The notes below the pieces were generated by a model. That model had not been told where the DNA came from. It did not search any database and worked only from the letters and a program-made list of their open reading frames with translations. This document shows, piece by piece, positions 44,009 to 51,399 of a stretch of DNA of 64,000 nucleotides. Position numbers and translations under genes: made by a program. Location of the stretch: the NCBI RefSeq assembly GCF_033097525.1, contig NZ_CP109907.1, positions 2,108,001 to 2,172,000 of the forward strand, given 5' to 3'. This stretch comes from Sphingobacterium sp. UGAL515B_05 (GTDB taxonomy: Bacteria; Bacteroidota; Bacteroidia; Sphingobacteriales; Sphingobacteriaceae). Within the stretch, counting starts at the first letter, position 1. Each line of letters opens with the position of its first letter.

Positions 44009-45925
44009 CTAGTTGTTGATCTGTTTGAATAACCAGTGAACTAAATCATTCGCTGCAGTAAAGTTCTCATATTCCTTAGGTAGCTTTCTTCCATCGGTAT
44101 ATTCATTATATAACCAAGGGTCCCCAATGGCAAATACGGTACCTTTTCCATATTTTGCCGTAGCAATAATGGTATCACCATGGTCTTGAATCAATGCTTG
44201 GGCCGGAGCCTTCGCCTGTAATGTTGAAATTTCCTTGATGTATATTTGGGTTGCATTCGGAAAGATAGCATTCCCTTTTGGAATAGCAATTGCTCCTGTC
44301 TGAAAGTCATTTCCTTTCACCCGATTGCGACTATCCTCATTGAATGTGATGCCAAACTTCTGTGCAAGGGTATTGAATTTGTTGATTTCGCAGTTGCCAC
44401 TATCATTTAAGAAAAGAACGAGTACACCGCCCTGTTTAACCCACTGTGAAATCTGTTGGGCGTCGGTTTCATTCATAAAATGGGGATGCTCAGTTTCTTT
44501 TTCTGTATCGGGGTCTACGATGATGTAGATATTAGATTTTGAGAGATTCTGTAATGTTGGTGCTGTTTTTAATGTGTTTAATTGACCACCATTTTTTTCA
44601 AATACCCTACCCAACAAGGAAAATCCGTTGTTGTCGTCACCATCCCAAAGATAGTGGTAGGGTTTAAGTTGTCCGGATGCAGTCTTTTTATATTCGTTGT
44701 TGAAATAATTGTCCAATGTAACAGTGCGTCTTTTTTTGCCCTTTTGTTCTTTCGCAAATTCAACTTCGGATGCTGCAAGGATAAAAGCACCGACTCCTTT
44801 GGGATCATTGGTAACGACTGGTTCGCTCATATAATACGCAAAGCTGCCATCGCGATAATTTTTCCCTCCCAAACCAGAAACTTGAACAGTCTTTGTAAGA
44901 TTAACACGGTTTTCTCCAGCAGGGACGATGAATTCTTTTACAAGCCCTTGGTAGCCCCGATCCAGATTTTTCTGAAATGAAACCGGAATATAACCTTTGC
45001 GTAGTGATTTTGCCAATGCAAATACAAACATGCTTGAGGCCGAAGATTCTAAGTAATTCCCTTTTCTTGTTCCTAAATCCACGATGTCGTACCAAACACC
45101 GGTTTTGACATCTTGATACGTGACAATTGCGGATAACGTTCTGTTTAAGATGGCAAGGAGTTCTGGTCTTCGTGGATGCTCTTCTGGGAAATAGTCCAAT
45201 ACATCGACAAGTGCCATTACATACCAGCCCATACCCCTAGCCCAAAAGTGCGGCGATAAACCTGTTTTCGGGTTTGACCAGCGTTCCTTTCTTGATTCGT
45301 CCCAGCCATGATACAACAGACCAGTTTTCTTGTCACGGGCGTTTTTTTCCATGTAGCTAAACTGGTTGGCGATATCGTCAAAAGCAGCAGGAATATCCAT
45401 TAGGCTTGCATATTCTGCGTAGAAAGGTTGTCCCATGTACAAACCATCTAGCCACATTTGGTAAGGATAAATTTTCTTATGCCAAAATCCACCTTCATGT
45501 GTACGAGGCTGCTTTTGAAGCTGTGCATATAATTGGTGGCAGGCCTTTAGATATTTTTCTTTACCGGTTACTTTGTAGAGCGTTAATAGTGCTGTTCCAT
45601 TTTTGATATTGTCGATATTGAAGTCGTATGCATCATAGTTTTTAATGGAATCCGGAATGCTGAGATAAGCATCCATTCGCGATTGCATATAATTAAAATA
45701 GGTAGCGTTTGCCGTATTGCGCCATACATCTGTTAGGCCTTCAAAAATAACCCCCATATCGTATGACCATTTTGGAAATTTGTCGGTCCTGTTGAATAAT
45801 GAATCAGGATAGAGCTGTTCAAGTACAGTGTTAGCCATCTGCTCAGAGAAAGGTTTTTGTTGTCCAAATCCTGAAAATGGAACAAATACTACAAGGTTTA
45901 TAAGAATTAAAAATAATTTTCTCAT
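44009..45925 (-). CDS. Unsaturated glycuronyl hydrolase (GH88/GH105) with DUF4350-like C-terminal domain
   Basis: A 638-residue secreted enzyme (signal peptide ending near GFGQQ) that removes the unsaturated uronic acid left by pectin lyases. The (alpha/alpha)6-barrel GH105 domain covers about residues 25-375, with the diagnostic MWLDGLYMGQPFYAEYASL holding the catalytic Asp, and LSPHFWARGMGWYVMALVDV. An extra domain of about 240 residues follows, with IYIIVDPDTEKETEHPHFMN and YGKGTVFAIGDPWLYNEY, resembling DUF4350/ThuA-like glutamine-amidotransferase folds. This added domain is known in Bacteroidota versions but has no assigned role. Its neighbours are the GH28 gene (7 bases) and PL10 (5 bases). 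Confidence 0.9.
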   Translation of the reverse strand: MRKLFLILINLVVFVPFSGFGQQKPFSEQMANTVLEQLYPDSLFNRTDKFPKWSYDMGVIFEGLTDVWRNTANATYFNYMQSRMDAYLSIPDSIKNYDAYDFNIDNIKNGTALLTLYKVTGKEKYLKACHQLYAQLQKQPRTHEGGFWHKKIYPYQMWLDGLYMGQPFYAEYASLMDIPAAFDDIANQFSYMEKNARDKKTGLLYHGWDESRKERWSNPKTGLSPHFWARGMGWYVMALVDVLDYFPEEHPRRPELLAILNRTLSAIVTYQDVKTGVWYDIVDLGTRKGNYLESSASSMFVFALAKSLRKGYIPVSFQKNLDRGYQGLVKEFIVPAGENRVNLTKTVQVSGLGGKNYRDGSFAYYMSEPVVTNDPKGVGAFILAASEVEFAKEQKGKKRRTVTLDNYFNNEYKKTASGQLKPYHYLWDGDDNNGFSLLGRVFEKNGGQLNTLKTAPTLQNLSKSNIYIIVDPDTEKETEHPHFMNETDAQQISQWVKQGGVLVLFLNDSGNCEINKFNTLAQKFGITFNEDSRNRVKGNDFQTGAIAIPKGNAIFPNATQIYIKEISTLQAKAPAQALIQDHGDTIIATAKYGKGTVFAIGDPWLYNEYTDGRKLPKEYENFTAANDLVHWLFKQINN

Positions 45926-45932
45926 CGCGTTC

Positions 45933-47603
45933 CTAATTTTTGATCGTTAAGGATTTGTCTGTACTTCCGGCTATAAATTGACTGACCGTCTTGGCAGTCC
46001 TTGTGTTGGATTTCGATAAATTGATATTACTGCTTTTATCACCCGCAACCTCAATATACAGTTCGGGAGTGTCTAATGCTTGGATATTATCTAGATTTAT
46101 CGCAGTGCTATTATTGATGGCGATCAGCGGATTATTTTTCGTTGTTTTTAATGTGATATTTTTCAGATTAACCCGAGAAGCTTCAATGATTTCAATACCA
46201 TTACATGCTTTCAATGTTGCATTTTCTATCCATATATGCTGAATATGCATTTCAGGGAGACCACGTAAGAAAATTCCTTTTGAAGCTCCTTTCGCCACGA
46301 TATTTTTGATATAGAAGTTTTTGAATTGCGGCGTTTCTTCCGTAACTGGAAGTGTAACTGTTTTTACTGGAGACCTCTTCTCTCCAGCCAAAGCGACCGG
46401 ATCTACAGCCGCGTAATACATATCAAAAAGAATCGCTTCGCCTGGGATATCAACCATATTGATATTATTGATGAAGATGTTTTCTACAACTCCTCCACGA
46501 CCTCTTGTTGTTTTGAAACGAAGTCCGATATCAGTTCCAATAAACGAACAGTCTTCCACCCAAATATTGCGGGCGCCACCGCTCATCTCGCTTCCGATTA
46601 CAAATCCACCATGTGCATGATAAACAACATTATTGCGGATAATTACATTCTCGGTTGGCCTGCCACGGTCACGCCCAGCTTTATCACGGCCAGACTTAAT
46701 ACATATGCCGTCATCGCCAACATCAAATGTACAGTCTTCAATGAGGACATTTTTGCAAGACTCCACATCTACACCATCGCCATTTTGGCCATACCAGGGG
46801 TTACGAACCGAAAGCTTGCGTAAGGTTAGATCTTCACATAGCAAGGGGTGTATATTCCAGGCGGGAGAGTTTTGTATCGTTACTCCTTCCAACAATATTT
46901 TTTTACAGTTTGTAAATACCAAAAGATTTGGTCTTAAAAAATCTTTGACATCTTTGAAATTCTCAACTGTTGTGCCGGGACGAATAACCCCGGCTTTCTT
47001 TTCTTGCGAACCTTTCAGGGAACTTGTGGAGGGGTACCAGATCTCATTGGTGGTGTCGACAGTGCCGCCCGATGAAACGAGATTTTTCCATTGCGATGCG
47101 GTTAGTTTGTTTTTTTTAACCATCCTCCAGGCATTTCCATTGCCATCGATAATGCCATCGCCTGTAATGGCGATATTATATAGGTTCTTGCCCGATATCG
47201 GATTTTGATTACGCCAAGCCGGCTCACCTTCCCAATTAGATTCAACAAGCTTATATTGATTAAAGTCCTTGGTGAAAAGCAGTACGGCATCTCGTTTGAG
47301 GTGCAGGTTTACATTGCTCTGCATTTCAATAGGCCCCGTCAACCAAATTCCCGGAGGGATCAGTACCACACCGCCGCCACGTTCGCTACACGTGCGGATC
47401 GTTTGGTTGATTGACGTTGTATTAAGAAATTGACCGTCACCTTTAGCGCCATAATTGCCAATATTTAACGTGTCTTTCTTAAATTCGACCTGTTGTACGA
47501 TAGGACGGGCAGGCTCTTGGGCGATACTCAGCTGTGGTAGCACGAGAAGCAATCCAAGAACGGATTTCAATGTACGTGAATAGTGCTTTTTAAACGAATT
47601 CAT
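45933..47603 (-). CDS. Polygalacturonase (GH28)
   Basis: A 556-residue secreted beta-helical glycosidase that hydrolyses alpha-1,4-galacturonan. The signal peptide ends near LSIAQ. The N-terminal NIGNYGAKGDGQFLNTTSIN is typical of the fold. The GH28 active-site blocks are all present: GQNGDGVDVESC, VGDDGICIKSG (paired aspartates), HGGFVIGSEMSGG (His) and LRFKTTRGRGG (Arg/Lys). The length and the N-terminal part suggest an exo- or oligogalacturonide-type enzyme rather than a short fungal endo-type, but this is inference. It is separated by 101 bases from the upstream pectin esterase gene. Confidence 0.94.
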   Translation of the reverse strand: MNSFKKHYSRTLKSVLGLLLVLPQLSIAQEPARPIVQQVEFKKDTLNIGNYGAKGDGQFLNTTSINQTIRTCSERGGGVVLIPPGIWLTGPIEMQSNVNLHLKRDAVLLFTKDFNQYKLVESNWEGEPAWRNQNPISGKNLYNIAITGDGIIDGNGNAWRMVKKNKLTASQWKNLVSSGGTVDTTNEIWYPSTSSLKGSQEKKAGVIRPGTTVENFKDVKDFLRPNLLVFTNCKKILLEGVTIQNSPAWNIHPLLCEDLTLRKLSVRNPWYGQNGDGVDVESCKNVLIEDCTFDVGDDGICIKSGRDKAGRDRGRPTENVIIRNNVVYHAHGGFVIGSEMSGGARNIWVEDCSFIGTDIGLRFKTTRGRGGVVENIFINNINMVDIPGEAILFDMYYAAVDPVALAGEKRSPVKTVTLPVTEETPQFKNFYIKNIVAKGASKGIFLRGLPEMHIQHIWIENATLKACNGIEIIEASRVNLKNITLKTTKNNPLIAINNSTAINLDNIQALDTPELYIEVAGDKSSNINLSKSNTRTAKTVSQFIAGSTDKSLTIKN

Positions 47604-47704
47604 TTTTTACATTTTGGTTTAAAAATGGTTATTTGTAAAAGCAATTGTACATTCTTTGTCCCTAACTTGGATGAAAAACTTATGCAATCGTTACCAGTCA
47701 TTAC

Positions 47705-48670
47705 TTATCTATCAAATGCAAGGCTTGGTACCCAATCCTTGAATACACGTTGAAAATTAAGGCTATCGGCCTCTCTATCTGTTAACAGGCGACTCCATTT
47801 GACACGATTTTGTGACACTGAGCCTGCGCCTTTGTTTTTATATTCTGCGAAATAAGCTGTTTTTTCATTTGACTCTTTGCCCCAGTTGTGCCAACCTTTA
47901 TCTTCAATAAATTGGGGAAGGTTGCAATGCATGAAGATTACTTTAGCATAAGGTCGCCAAGGGCGTCCCAGATAGAATGTTTTTGTGTCTTTATTTCCTG
48001 TGATGTTGCAGTTATTAAAGATATAGCCAAAATCTACGTGCTCGGGTGTAGATGCTGCGGTAATATAGCCCTTGTTTTTGCAGTGCAGTTCACAATTCTC
48101 AAACCAGGCCGTGGAAGCGCCAAAGATAAAATCTACAGTACCTTCGATATAGCACTGATAATACAGTTGTCTTGTCCCCTTCCCGAAAGTGTATAGGGTG
48201 TCTTGAAATCCTAAGAAGCGACAATTGAGAAACAAATTACGGTCTCCGGAGATCCATGCCGCCACTGCCTGGCCCACTGGGCCGGATCCATTTTCAAAAG
48301 AAAGGTTTATGGCCGTAAAGTCGTCCCCATAGCAATAAAAACTTGCGGAGCCGGAAGTACCCATTTCTTCACCAAAACGATTTTTCTTTTGCGCATAATC
48401 GTCATAACTGATAATCGTTTTAAATTTATCTTCACCGACTAATGTAACAAACTGCTTGCTCCGCGGGAGGATGATTTTTTCGCGGTATGTGCCGTTTTTG
48501 ATATATATTTTTGTTTCCTTTTTTCGATAATCAGGGACAGCATCAATGGCATCTTGAATTGTTGTGAAGTGTCCCGTACCATCTTTGGCCACGACAAAAT
48601 CATAACTCTTTACTTCCGCAGCAAAAAGAAAAAAAGGAATTAAAAAAAGAGAAAGTATGATCGTCCGCAT
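47705..48670 (-). CDS. Pectin methylesterase (CE8)
   Basis: A 321-residue secreted carbohydrate esterase that removes methyl groups from homogalacturonan, the first step in this pathway. The signal peptide ends near LFAAEVKS. CE8 motifs are GTGHFTTIQDAIDAVPD, GQAVAAW, the catalytic QDTLY (Gln and Asp), VDFIFGASTAWFENC (second Asp) and LGRPWRPYAKVIF (Arg and Trp). It is the first gene of the leftward pectin run; the 26-bp operator lies 75 bases upstream of its start codon. Confidence 0.95.
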   Translation of the reverse strand: MRTIILSLFLIPFFLFAAEVKSYDFVVAKDGTGHFTTIQDAIDAVPDYRKKETKIYIKNGTYREKIILPRSKQFVTLVGEDKFKTIISYDDYAQKKNRFGEEMGTSGSASFYCYGDDFTAINLSFENGSGPVGQAVAAWISGDRNLFLNCRFLGFQDTLYTFGKGTRQLYYQCYIEGTVDFIFGASTAWFENCELHCKNKGYITAASTPEHVDFGYIFNNCNITGNKDTKTFYLGRPWRPYAKVIFMHCNLPQFIEDKGWHNWGKESNEKTAYFAEYKNKGAGSVSQNRVKWSRLLTDREADSLNFQRVFKDWVPSLAFDR

Positions 48671-48744
48671 TCCAAAGTGTTTAATTGGTCAATGAAATTA
48701 CCAATATTAAAGCCTTCCTTAAAGGAAATCCACCAAAATAAATG

Positions 48745-48770
48745 CGCAAACGTTATCGGTCACGTTTGCG
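48745..48770. promoter_or_regulatory. LacI-type operator, site 2 (26-bp palindrome)
   Basis: Arms CGCAAACGT and ACGTTTGCG flank an 8-base centre TATCGGTC. Aligned with site 1 (25802-25827) it has the same length and the same GCAAACGTT...CGG...ACGTTTGC frame. A possible -7 box (TATTTTGG on the minus strand, 48733-48740) lies 4 bases downstream, so here the site would cover or abut the promoter. Confidence 0.88.
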
Positions 48771-48937
48771 TGAGCCGATTGAAACGACAATTCTAGCATG
48801 CTACCATGGCGTGTAAAGTATGTTTGTATCTTGAAATATTGCCTGTATTGGATATATTTGATTGAGTTGATATAGCCATAAGGGGATAGTCAGAACGAAA
48901 TAAGGTTCCTAAATTGTCTATATGGAGTTTAATTGTA

Positions 48938-48968
48938 TTGCATATAAAAAGCAATTTCTCTAAGTTTG
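48938..48968 (+). promoter_or_regulatory. Promoter of murF
   Basis: TTG (48938-48940), 20 bases, then TAAGTTTG (48961-48968), 18 bases before the ATG. The whole segment closely resembles the promoter at 53829-53859. Confidence 0.8.
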
Positions 48969-48986
48969 TTCAACAAATTTCTCAAC

Positions 48987-50288
48987 ATGGACATCCAATC
49001 GCTTTATCAGATTTATAAACAGTATCCGAATATCACCACTGATACACGTAAAATTGAAAAGGATAGTATATTCTTCGCTCTCAAAGGGGCCAATTTCAAT
49101 GGAAATGCTTTTGCAGAGAAAGCACTTGAAATGGGCGCTAAATATGTTGTTATTGATGAAGAGATTTTCCAAAAAGGAGAACAGTATATTCTTGTTGATG
49201 ATGTTTTAAAAGCATTACAGCAACTGGCAAATTATCACAGACAGCAGTTGCATATTCCAATTATTGGTGTGACGGGTACAAATGGAAAAACGACTACGAA
49301 GGAACTGTTGTATGCTGTTGTTTCGCAGAAGTATAAGGCATATGCGACAAAAGGAAATTTGAATAATCATATTGGTGTTCCCATAACATTATTGGCGATA
49401 GATGATTCCGTTGAGCTCGCAATCATCGAAATGGGGGCAAACCATTTGGAAGAAATTGCTTTTTTGTGTGGGATTGCCGAACCGACACATGGTTTGATTT
49501 CTAATGTTGGTAAAGCACATCTAGAAGGTTTTGGGTCTTTTGAAGGAGTGAAGAAAACCAAAGGTGAGCTATACGATTGGCTGCAGGACCATCAAGGTGT
49601 ATTATTTTTGCAGGCCGATAACCCACATCTCAAAGAGATGGCTTCCGCTCGTAAGATAGCTAACATCATTACTTATGGTTTTTCGGAAGATAATGACGTG
49701 ATTGGAAAGCTTCTTAAAGCAAATCCCCTTTTACAAATTGAGTGGCAAAAGAAAGGGGCGGCCGAATCTTATGTAGTTGATACGCAGTTAACAGGCTCTT
49801 ATAATACCGAAAACTTTCTTGCGGCAATTGCAGTGGGTTTGCATTTTGGCGTTCCTTCTGCGTCGATCAATCGGGGTATTGAAGGATACACACCTACCAA
49901 CAATCGCTCGCAGATTATGAAAACGGCCCACAATACGCTGATCTGCGATTATTATAATGCCAATGCAACGAGCATGGCCGCTGCACTGGATAATATCCGG
50001 ATTATTGAAGCGGATAAGAAGGCTATTGTATTGGGTGATATGTTTGAATTGGGAGCCGAATCCTTTGAAGAGCATAAAAAAATTGTTGAAAACGTAAGAG
50101 CTATTCCTGCAGATCGCAAAATTTTTGTCGGCAAAGAATTTTTCGCACATCGGTATGAAGGTGGGGAGTTTTATGAAACTACTGCCGAAGCAAAACAAGC
50201 AATCAGTGCAAAGCCGATAACTGATGCCACCGTTTTATTGAAAGCATCACGTGGCATGGCTTTTGAAAATCTGGTCGATTTACTATAG
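48987..50288 (+). CDS. murF: UDP-N-acetylmuramoyl-tripeptide--D-alanyl-D-alanine ligase
   Basis: A 433-residue Mur ligase that adds D-Ala-D-Ala to the UDP-MurNAc tripeptide in the cytoplasm, the last soluble step of peptidoglycan precursor synthesis. The ATP loop is GVTGTNGKTTTKELL (about residue 93). Further Mur motifs are EMGANHLEEIAFLCGIAEPT, SNVGKAHLEGFGS, the carbamylated-lysine region, and CDYYNANATSMAAALDN. The start at 48987 gives MDIQSLYQIY; the frame is open 7 codons upstream, into the leader. It is not in the usual dcw cluster; Bacteroidota often carry murF apart. Confidence 0.95.
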   Translation: MDIQSLYQIYKQYPNITTDTRKIEKDSIFFALKGANFNGNAFAEKALEMGAKYVVIDEEIFQKGEQYILVDDVLKALQQLANYHRQQLHIPIIGVTGTNGKTTTKELLYAVVSQKYKAYATKGNLNNHIGVPITLLAIDDSVELAIIEMGANHLEEIAFLCGIAEPTHGLISNVGKAHLEGFGSFEGVKKTKGELYDWLQDHQGVLFLQADNPHLKEMASARKIANIITYGFSEDNDVIGKLLKANPLLQIEWQKKGAAESYVVDTQLTGSYNTENFLAAIAVGLHFGVPSASINRGIEGYTPTNNRSQIMKTAHNTLICDYYNANATSMAAALDNIRIIEADKKAIVLGDMFELGAESFEEHKKIVENVRAIPADRKIFVGKEFFAHRYEGGEFYETTAEAKQAISAKPITDATVLLKASRGMAFENLVDLL

Positions 50289-50383
50289 CCTTTTTAGCTT
50301 TGTGTTATGCACAACTAGGGGATAAGTTCGGGGTGCGACCATATTGCGACCATGGTGCTCCCGCATTGAATGTACTTAAAAAG

Positions 50384-50424
50384 GTGGACTCAACGTGGAC
50401 TCACGGTGGACTTACCGTGGTCGC
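50384..50424. repeat. 11-bp tandem repeat, 3.7 copies
   Basis: Units are GTGGACTCAAC, GTGGACTCACG, GTGGACTTACC and the partial GTGGTCGC. The last part forms an inverted repeat with GCGACCATGG near 50346-50355, so an RNA from here could fold into a long hairpin. Confidence 0.7.
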
Positions 50425-50602
50425 AGGGCGAAGATAGTAGGTGTTTGCTGTTGCTTTGGTGCCGCTGAATACCAAATTACCCATCAGGCAGGTTCGAGTA
50501 AAAAGGAAGGGCAAAACAAACAGTTTTGTCATGTAAGGATTAAATAATGAGTAAAATGAGCAAATTCGTTCCGCGAAGAAATGATGCTCATTTGGAAAAA
50601 CG

Positions 50603-50610
50603 TACCTTTG
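50603..50610 (+). promoter_or_regulatory. -7 element of truA (TACCTTTG)
   Basis: A full TAnnTTTG match ending 9 bases before the truA ATG. No TTG lies at the -33 distance. Confidence 0.45.
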
Positions 50611-50619
50611 TTGCATATA

Positions 50620-51375
50620 ATGGATAAAAGACGTTTTTTTTTGGAAATAGCCTATTTTGGACAGGCTTATCATGGTTGGCAAATTCAGAATAATGCAATT
50701 TCCGTGCAGGAAGTGCTGAATAAAGCGCTTGAAACCCTGTTGCGGGAGCCCATTGAAACAACTGGAGCTGGCCGTACAGATACGGGTGTTCATGCCAAGC
50801 AATTGTATGCACATTTCGATGCAGCCCCCGTGGGTATTCTACAGAAAGCTGATCGTTTTATTCATTCGCTCAATGCCTTATTGCCCTTTGATGTGGCCGT
50901 GAAGCGCTTGATCGAAGTGGAACCCGAAGCACATGCTCGCTTCGATGCAACGCAAAGATCATATGAATACCATCTTCATTTTCATAAAGATCCTTTTATC
51001 TATCCCTATTCATGTTTTATGCGCGATCGTCCGGATGTCGAAAAGATGAATGAAGCTGCGCAGTTTTTATTGGGTAAACAAGATTTCGAATGCTTTAGTA
51101 AGTCTCATACGCAGGTGTTTACAAATATTTGCGATATTCGTAGAGCCGAGTGGGTATGGCATACTGAGCAACATCTGGTTTTTCACATAACTGCAGATCG
51201 TTTTTTGCGCAATATGGTGCGTGCCATTGTAGGGACATCGTTGGAAATAGGGATAAAAGGCAAGCCGGTTTCATTTATGCAAGATGTTATTCAAAGTAAA
51301 AACCGCGGAAAAGCGGGTGTTTCTGTTCCTGCACATGGTTTATATTTAACAGAAGTAGCATATCCTTATATATAG
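50620..51375 (+). CDS. truA: tRNA pseudouridine synthase A
   Basis: A 251-residue enzyme that makes pseudouridine at tRNA positions 38-40. The start at 50620 gives MDKRRFFLEIAYFGQAYHGWQ, the normal N-terminus; an earlier ATG at 50581 lies upstream of the -7 element. The catalytic Asp is in GAGRTDTGVHAKQL (about residue 51), and FRR-like and RFLRNMVRAIVGT segments complete the fold. It is followed by an ABC exporter gene 24 bases on, with a 12-base repeat between. Confidence 0.95.
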   Translation: MDKRRFFLEIAYFGQAYHGWQIQNNAISVQEVLNKALETLLREPIETTGAGRTDTGVHAKQLYAHFDAAPVGILQKADRFIHSLNALLPFDVAVKRLIEVEPEAHARFDATQRSYEYHLHFHKDPFIYPYSCFMRDRPDVEKMNEAAQFLLGKQDFECFSKSHTQVFTNICDIRRAEWVWHTEQHLVFHITADRFLRNMVRAIVGTSLEIGIKGKPVSFMQDVIQSKNRGKAGVSVPAHGLYLTEVAYPYI

Positions 51376-51398
51376 AATTTAATAGATATAGAATTTAA
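51371..51398 (+). repeat. 12-bp direct repeat at the truA/ABC junction
   Basis: TATAGAATTTAA occurs at 51371-51382 (including the truA stop codon) and again at 51387-51398, ending one base before the GTG start of the ABC gene. It looks like a small tandem duplication of 16 bases. Confidence 0.7.
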
Positions 51399-51399
51399 C

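Larger units (their letters stand above)
48671..48986. other. Divergent intergenic region between the pectin operon and murF
   Basis: This 316-bp stretch holds the second LacI-type operator (48745-48770) serving the leftward pectin genes and the murF promoter (48938-48968). On the minus strand TATTTTGG (48733-48740) just past the operator may be the -7 box of the pectin operon. The part between 48771 and 48937 shows nothing I can name. Confidence 0.6.
50289..50619. other. Intergenic region with short repeats between murF and truA
   Basis: This 331-bp stretch contains an 11-bp tandem repeat (50384-50424), a repeated GCGACCAT, an inverted repeat (GCGACCATGG against CCGTGGTCGC), and a -7 element for truA (50603-50610). 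No coding frame with a recognisable product is seen. Confidence 0.6.

Noticed and set aside
46326..47208. Long plus-strand open frames (165 and 191 codons) inside the GH28 gene
   Set aside because: They are antisense to a polygalacturonase with intact active-site blocks, have no family features, and arise from codon bias on the other strand.
47683..47706. A third LacI-type operator between the CE8 and GH28 genes (TGCAATCGTTACC)
   Set aside because: Only one degenerate half resembles the operator and the other arm is missing.
50384..50424. The 11-bp tandem repeat as a CRISPR array
   Set aside because: Units are too short, there are no spacers, and no cas gene is in the window.
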